Source: Gemmatimonadota bacterium (GTDB lineage: Bacteria; Gemmatimonadota; Gemmatimonadetes; Longimicrobiales; Gaopeijiaceae). Taken from it: 46,830 nucleotides of DNA. The DNA is taken from positions 1-46,830 of the forward strand of contig JAHEKM010000008.1 of the NCBI GenBank assembly GCA_024638325.1, given 5' to 3'. The notes below the pieces were generated by a model. That model did no database searches. It was not told the origin of the DNA and was given only the letters and a program-made list of their open reading frames with translations. The translations under genes and the position numbers were made by a program. Positions within the stretch are counted from its first letter, which is position 1; each line of letters opens with the position of its first letter. Positions 42,670 through 46,830 of the stretch are shown one piece after another.

Positions 42670-44374
42670 AGTCGTCGTCGACCCGATCACGCGGATCGAG
42701 GGACATCTGCGGATCGAGGTCATGGAGGAGCAGGGCCGCATCACGGACGCGTGGGCCTCGTCCACGCAGTTCCGCGGCATCGAGACGATTCTCGAGGGTC
42801 GTGACCCCCGCGATGCATGGGCGTTCACGCAGAGAATCTGTGGCGTGTGCACGGTGGTGCACGCGCTCGCCTCGTGTCGCGCCGTGGAAGACGCGCTAGG
42901 GATCTTCGTCCCACCCGCGGGCGGTCTGATCCGGAATCTGGTCCACGGCATGCAGACCGTGCAGGACCACGTCATCCACTTCTACCACCTGCACGCGCTC
43001 GACTGGGTCGACGTGGTGAGCGCATTGTCTGCCGACCCGTCGGCAACGTCCAACCTGGCCAGGAGCATCTCGCCATGGCCGAACAACTCGGCGACCTACT
43101 TCGCGGAGGTCCAGAACCGGGTCCAACGCTTCGTCGAGTCCGGCCAACTCGGGATCTTCACGAACGGCTACTGGGGCCATCCGGCGTACAACCTGCCGCC
43201 CGAGGCGAACCTCATGGCGGTGGCGCACTACCTGGAGGCCCTGGACTGGCAGCGTGACGTCATCCGGGTCCACACGATCTTCGGTGGCAAGAACCCGCAT
43301 CCGAACTTCCTCGTGGGCGGCATGGCTTCCGCCATCAACCTCGAGGATACCGGGACGATCAACGCGGAGAGCTTCACCAAGATCCAGGGGATGATCCAGC
43401 GGGCCCGTCGCTTCGTCGAGGAGGTCTACTGGCCGGATCTGCAGGCCATCGCGTCGTTCTATCCCGAGTGGGCATCCATCGGCGGCGGCGTGACCAACTA
43501 CATGTCCGTGGGCGAGTACCCGGACAACGGGCAGTGGCGTGACGCCGACTCGATGTACTTCCCCAGTGGCGTGATTTTCGACCGCAACCTGTCGGAGGTG
43601 CTGCCGTACGACCACCAGCAGGTGGCCGAATACATCACGAGCTCGTGGTACGAGTACGAGGGCGGCGACGACGTGTCGCTGCATCCGTGGGAGGGCGAGA
43701 CCACGCCCCGCTACACAGGACCGCAGCCGCCGTGGCAATATCTCCAGGACTTCGACAAGTACACCTGGATGAAGGCGCCACGGTACCAGGACCGGCCCAT
43801 GGAAGTCGGGCCGCTGGCGCGGGCGCTGGTCGCCTACGCGTCGGGCCACACCGACGTGCAGGACCTGGTGAACGACACGCTCGGCCGGCTCGGCGTCGGT
43901 CCGGAAGCGCTGTTCTCGACGCTCGGCCGCACCGCGGCGCGGGGGGTCGAAACGGTTCTACTAGCACGCAAACTGCAGGATTGGTTCGACGCCCTGATCG
44001 GCCGTATTCGCGCCGGCGACACCACCACCTTCAACGGTGACTTCTGGGAGCCTGACACGTGGCCCGAGTCGGCCCGTGGCTACGGCTTTCTGGAGGCGGC
44101 GCGAGGCTCGCTGGGCCACTGGGTCCAGATCGAGAACGGCGCCATCCGACACTACCAGTGCGTGGTGCCGAGCACGTGGAACTGCTCGCCGCGTGACGCG
44201 AGTGGCGCCAACGGCCCCTACGAGGCCGCGCTCATGGACAACCACCCGTTGGTCGACCCTGCGAGGCCCATCGAGATCCTTAGAACGATCCACTCGTTCG
44301 ACCCGTGCATGGCCTGTGGAGTCCACGTGCTGGACTCGGAAGGAAAGGAGGTCATACGGGTGAGGGTGCAGTGA
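42662..44374 (+). CDS. hyaB: [NiFe] hydrogenase large subunit, group 1
   Basis: The protein has 570 residues. The N-terminus VDPITRIEGHLRIEV is typical. The active-site cysteine pairs are RICGVCTVVH near residue 60 and DPCMACGVH at the end. About 15 residues follow the final His and would be removed by the maturation protease encoded two genes downstream. With the Tat-exported small subunit it should act on the periplasmic side, oxidising H2. The stop shares one base with the start of the cytochrome b gene. Confidence 0.96.
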   Translation: MARVVVDPITRIEGHLRIEVMEEQGRITDAWASSTQFRGIETILEGRDPRDAWAFTQRICGVCTVVHALASCRAVEDALGIFVPPAGGLIRNLVHGMQTVQDHVIHFYHLHALDWVDVVSALSADPSATSNLARSISPWPNNSATYFAEVQNRVQRFVESGQLGIFTNGYWGHPAYNLPPEANLMAVAHYLEALDWQRDVIRVHTIFGGKNPHPNFLVGGMASAINLEDTGTINAESFTKIQGMIQRARRFVEEVYWPDLQAIASFYPEWASIGGGVTNYMSVGEYPDNGQWRDADSMYFPSGVIFDRNLSEVLPYDHQQVAEYITSSWYEYEGGDDVSLHPWEGETTPRYTGPQPPWQYLQDFDKYTWMKAPRYQDRPMEVGPLARALVAYASGHTDVQDLVNDTLGRLGVGPEALFSTLGRTAARGVETVLLARKLQDWFDALIGRIRAGDTTTFNGDFWEPDTWPESARGYGFLEAARGSLGHWVQIENGAIRHYQCVVPSTWNCSPRDASGANGPYEAALMDNHPLVDPARPIEILRTIHSFDPCMACGVHVLDSEGKEVIRVRVQ

Positions 44375-45102
44375 TGGACGCCCCGACGGTGACTCCGCAG
44401 GAGAGCCTGAGCCGGGACGTCCCGGTCGAGTACAAGCGCGTCTACCTCTGGCATTGGCCCATCCGGGCCATGCATTGGACGGCTGCGCTCTGCGTGCTGG
44501 TTCTGATCGTCACGGGCTTCTATATCGGCGGTCCGTACTTCATGACGTCCGGCCAGCCCAGCGACCACTTCCTGATGGGTTGGGTGCGCTTCACGCACTT
44601 CACCGCCGCGGGCGTACTGTTCGCGACCGGGATCGTGCGTCTCTACTGGCTCTTCAACGGCAACAAGTTCGAGCGCTGGCGGGCGCTCTTCCCCTGGCAC
44701 CGCACGGACTGGATACACCTCTGGCAGTTGGTGAAGAAGTATCTCTTCGTGCAGGCGGAAAAGGCGCCGCACTACCTGGGGCACAACCCGCTGCAGCAGA
44801 TCGCCTACACTGGGATCTACGTGCTGGCCTTCGTGCAGGTGCTCACAGGCTTCTACCTGTACGGGCTCGTCGACACCGGGGGCTTCTTCTTCGTCACGTT
44901 CTCATGGGTCGGGAGCGTGCTCGGTGGGGCGCAGATCGTGCGCTTCGTGCACCACGTGCTCACGTGGTTCTGGCTGATCTTCCTGCCGGTGCACGTCTAC
45001 CTGACGGTGCGGTCGGATGTGCTCCACAAGGAGAGCCGGATTACCTCGATCGTCAGCGGCGAAAGCTTCGTGCGAGCCGACATCGAGTACGTCGATGATT
45101 GA
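44374..45102 (+). CDS. hyaC: Ni/Fe-hydrogenase b-type cytochrome subunit
   Basis: The protein has 242 residues with four membrane helices. Heme-ligand histidines are in the family places: HWPIRAMHW, FTHFTAAG and FVHHVLTWFWLIFLPVHVY. HyaC/HupC-type subunits accept electrons from the small subunit and reduce the quinone pool, which ties this hydrogenase to the quinone-using complexes of the divergent operon. The ATG at 44374 overlaps the large-subunit stop; a longer frame to 44305 lies inside that gene. Confidence 0.94.
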   Translation: MDAPTVTPQESLSRDVPVEYKRVYLWHWPIRAMHWTAALCVLVLIVTGFYIGGPYFMTSGQPSDHFLMGWVRFTHFTAAGVLFATGIVRLYWLFNGNKFERWRALFPWHRTDWIHLWQLVKKYLFVQAEKAPHYLGHNPLQQIAYTGIYVLAFVQVLTGFYLYGLVDTGGFFFVTFSWVGSVLGGAQIVRFVHHVLTWFWLIFLPVHVYLTVRSDVLHKESRITSIVSGESFVRADIEYVDD

Positions 45103-45625
45103 CGGCGAGACGGTTGTGCTCGGCGTGGGGAGCCCGCTCATGGGGGACGACGGCCTCGGAGTCGAGGTCGTCGAGACGCTCCGACACCAGTGGGCGCCCG
45201 ACGCCGACCTCGTCTTCCTGGACGGGGGCACCTGGGGCATGCGCGTCCTGCCGTACATCGAGGGCGCGCGACGCCTGCTCCTGCTCGACGTCATCCGCGC
45301 CGGTCGCGAACCGGGCACGCTCATCCGACTGGAGAAGGACGAGCTTCCCCGCCACCTGAAGCAGAAGCTCTCCCCCCACCAGATCGACCTGTCGGAGGTG
45401 CTCGCACTGGCCGAGCTCAGGGGCACGTTCCCGGACGAGGCCGTGGCGTTGGGCATCGAGCCCGACGTGGTCGAGCTTCACGACGGACTGAGCGAGACCG
45501 TGCAAGCCGCGGTACCCGAGTTGCTCGAAAGGGTGCGCGCCCAGCTCGCCGCGTGGGGTCACGAGCTCGTCCCGGCCAAAGGGGGCCCTCCCGGCGATCC
45601 ACGCACGAGGGCGGCCGATGCATGA
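45095..45625 (+). CDS. hyaD: Hydrogenase maturation protease, HyaD/HupD family
   Basis: The protein has 176 residues and is cytoplasmic. The family start is seen in VLGVGSPLMGDDGLGVE, then FLDGGTWG, and SPHQIDLSEVL with the metal-binding His. It cleaves the C-terminal tail of the large subunit after nickel insertion. The tail beyond the last His in the large subunit is present as expected. The ATG overlaps the cytochrome b gene by 8 bases, and the end overlaps hypA by 8 bases. Confidence 0.93.
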   Translation: MIDGETVVLGVGSPLMGDDGLGVEVVETLRHQWAPDADLVFLDGGTWGMRVLPYIEGARRLLLLDVIRAGREPGTLIRLEKDELPRHLKQKLSPHQIDLSEVLALAELRGTFPDEAVALGIEPDVVELHDGLSETVQAAVPELLERVRAQLAAWGHELVPAKGGPPGDPRTRAADA

Positions 45626-45878
45626 GATGAGCGTGGCGCTGGAAGTCTGCCGCATCGCCGAGGACCAAGTCGGCCTCGCCGCGCTCCCGAACGTGCGGGA
45701 GGTGGGCGTCATCGTGGGCCGCGACTCCGGCGTGGAACCCGAGAGTCTCCGTTTCTGTCTCGAGACGCTGCTGGCTAGCGCGCCCTTTCGAGGCGCGCGC
45801 GCGGCGCTCGACCTCACACCCGGAGACGACCTCCGGGTCAGCTATCTGGAGATCGAAGATGACGATTCGGCGAATTGA
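45618..45878 (+). CDS. hypA: HypA-like nickel chaperone lacking the zinc-binding loop
   Basis: The protein has 86 residues; HypA is usually about 110-115. The N-terminal Met-His-Glu (MHEMSVALEVC) that binds nickel is present, and LRFCLETLLAS and ARAALDLTP match the alpha/beta core. The segment with two CxxC pairs that binds zinc is missing: the chain goes from DLTPGDD straight to [11 protein letters not shown], the normal last strand. So it looks like an internal deletion, not a truncation or frameshift. It overlaps hypB by 20 bases. Confidence 0.85.
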   Translation: MHEMSVALEVCRIAEDQVGLAALPNVREVGVIVGRDSGVEPESLRFCLETLLASAPFRGARAALDLTPGDDLRVSYLEIEDDDSAN

Positions 45879-46575
45879 GGTCCGCGAGCGGGTCATGGAG
45901 CGGAACAACTCGCTCGCCCGTGACGTGCGCGCCCGGCTCAGAGGCATCGGCGTACCGGCGTTCAACCTGGTCTCCTCTCCGGGCTCCGGTAAGACGCTCC
46001 TGCTGGAGCGCACGCTCCAGGACCTCGGAAAGGAGATGCACATCGCGGTCGTGACGGGTGACGTTCAAACGCAGAACGACGCCGACCGCATCGCGAATTG
46101 GACCGACCACCTGGTGCAGGCGGTGGTGACAGGGGGCGCTTGTCACCTCGACGCTCGACAGGTGACCCAGGCGCTCGAAGCGCTGGAGCTGAGCGCGGTC
46201 GATCTCCTGTTCATCGAGAACGTCGGCAACCTGGTCTGCCCGGCCAGCTGGGACCTCGGAGAGACCGCCAAGATCGTGCTGTTCTCGGTGACGGAGGGCG
46301 AGGACAAACCGCTCAAGTATCCGAAGATGTTCCAGCAGGCCCGCTACGCGATGCTCACCAAGACGGATCTGCTACCGCACGTTCCGTTCGATGTCGCGAA
46401 GGCGAAGGAGTTCGCGCTCGAGGTGAACCCGCGTCTCCAGTTCTTCCAGACGTCCGGGCTCACCGGAGACGGCCTCGAACCCTGGTACGACTTCCTCAGG
46501 GCTCAGGTCACGCCCAGAACCAGACCCAAGGCGCGGGCCCGTAGGTCCAACGGCCTCGCCGGTGCGGCGTCATGA
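45859..46575 (+). CDS. hypB: Hydrogenase nickel incorporation GTPase HypB
   Basis: The protein has 238 residues. P-loop SSPGSGKT is at about 39-46, [14 protein letters not shown] at 66-79, and the metal site has Cys95-His96 (GACHLDA) and Cys127 ([12 protein letters not shown]). TKTDLLPH is the guanine-specificity loop. The histidine-rich nickel-storage N-terminus of some HypB proteins is absent. It delivers nickel to the large subunit together with HypA. The stop overlaps the ATG of the FeoB-like gene (ATGA at 46572). Confidence 0.95.
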   Translation: MTIRRIEVRERVMERNNSLARDVRARLRGIGVPAFNLVSSPGSGKTLLLERTLQDLGKEMHIAVVTGDVQTQNDADRIANWTDHLVQAVVTGGACHLDARQVTQALEALELSAVDLLFIENVGNLVCPASWDLGETAKIVLFSVTEGEDKPLKYPKMFQQARYAMLTKTDLLPHVPFDVAKAKEFALEVNPRLQFFQTSGLTGDGLEPWYDFLRAQVTPRTRPKARARRSNGLAGAAS

Positions 46576-46830
46576 CCCAGGCGCGGCTCTCCCCCGCCCC
46601 GCGGCCCGACCCCGGCCGTGAGCTCCCGCGCAGGCCGCTGGACTATGAGGTCCGACGGCTCGAAGCCGGGCCGGATCCGGGCCGACCCGCTGCCGACGCG
46701 CGAGCCGTGGAGGCACGCGTGAGGGGCGTCGTTGCGGGCGTGGGCAGCGTGGTTGTCTTTCTACCCCAGATCCTCATCCTGTTCCTGTTCATCATCGTTC
46801 TCGAAGACACCGGTTACCTTGCCCGCGCGG
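46572..46830 (+). CDS. FeoB-like membrane transporter without GTPase domain (partial, runs off window)
   Basis: 86 residues are visible. After a Pro/Arg-rich, poorly conserved start of about 50 residues comes [20 protein letters not shown] then [15 protein letters not shown]. This is the gate/membrane region of the ferrous-iron transporter FeoB. In FeoB it lies hundreds of residues after the N-terminal G domain, yet here it begins near residue 51, so the G domain and first helices are missing. The start overlaps the hypB stop. Position suggests Fe or Ni supply for the hydrogenase; this is inference. Confidence 0.75.
   Translation, partial: MTQARLSPAPRPDPGRELPRRPLDYEVRRLEAGPDPGRPAADARAVEARVRGVVAGVGSVVVFLPQILILFLFIIVLEDTGYLARA

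Noticed and set aside
45618-45878. HypA broken by a frameshift
   Set aside because: The last strand of HypA is present in frame after the gap, and the end overlaps hypB normally, so a clean internal deletion explains it better.

Overview
The window is GC-rich, densely packed bacterial chromosome. No insertion sequence, phage gene or CRISPR array was seen. Many exported proteins end their signal peptides in A-Q, there is a duplicated-module MacB/FtsX orphan permease, and periplasmic multiheme cytochromes are abundant. This mix suggests a Gram-negative soil or sediment bacterium of the Gemmatimonadota/Acidobacteriota type. That placement is an inference from gene style, not from a marker gene.

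Layout. 1-1360: tail of a PEP-utilising enzyme, a DUF3465 protein, a conserved CxxC protein, and a convergent tRNA-Lys(CUU) with its terminator. 1432-7958 (minus): a complete YejABEF/Dpp-like peptide ABC importer with two separate ATPases. 8055-8852: a pyroglutamyl-peptidase-like protein with its catalytic triad intact. 8849-13482 (minus): PQQ dehydrogenase, class B3 metallo-beta-lactamase fold enzyme, and a Rieske-glutamate-synthase fusion. 13520-24123: a degenerate-looking membrane cyclase, MtgA, a small exported protein, an MBL hydrolase, a monoheme lipoprotein with a carboxypeptidase-regulatory domain, an M20 amidohydrolase, a beta-carbonic anhydrase and an ABC permease. 24281-29989: MoxR-DUF58-BatD-like-VWA-VWA-TPR operon of the Bat/aerotolerance type. 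30001-30477: a DUF6265 protein.

The most remarkable part is 30518-46830. On the minus strand, ten tightly packed genes run from 41137 down to 30518. In transcription order they are a 9-heme cytochrome c554-like lipoprotein, a 20-heme protein whose N-terminus is a NapC/NrfH-type quinol-oxidising tetraheme domain, a predicted outer-membrane beta-barrel, a 16-heme cytochrome, a TPR lipoprotein, a monoheme lipoprotein, a 10-heme lipoprotein, a membrane-anchored 9-heme cytochrome, a Rieske protein and a fused b6/subunit-IV cytochrome b. By direct motif count the set carries 65 c-type heme sites (60 CxxCH and 5 Cx4CH). It resembles a quinone-linked bc-type complex joined to a long periplasmic heme wire and a porin.

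Divergent from it, across a 350-bp region with several palindromes, is a membrane-bound group 1 [NiFe] hydrogenase operon: small subunit, large subunit, cytochrome b, maturation protease, HypA, HypB, and the start of a FeoB-like membrane protein that lacks the FeoB GTPase domain. A plausible reading is that hydrogen oxidation feeds the quinone pool, and the b/Rieske complex and/or the NapC-type protein pass electrons through the heme chain to a periplasmic or extracellular acceptor. The motifs are seen directly; the electron path is inference.
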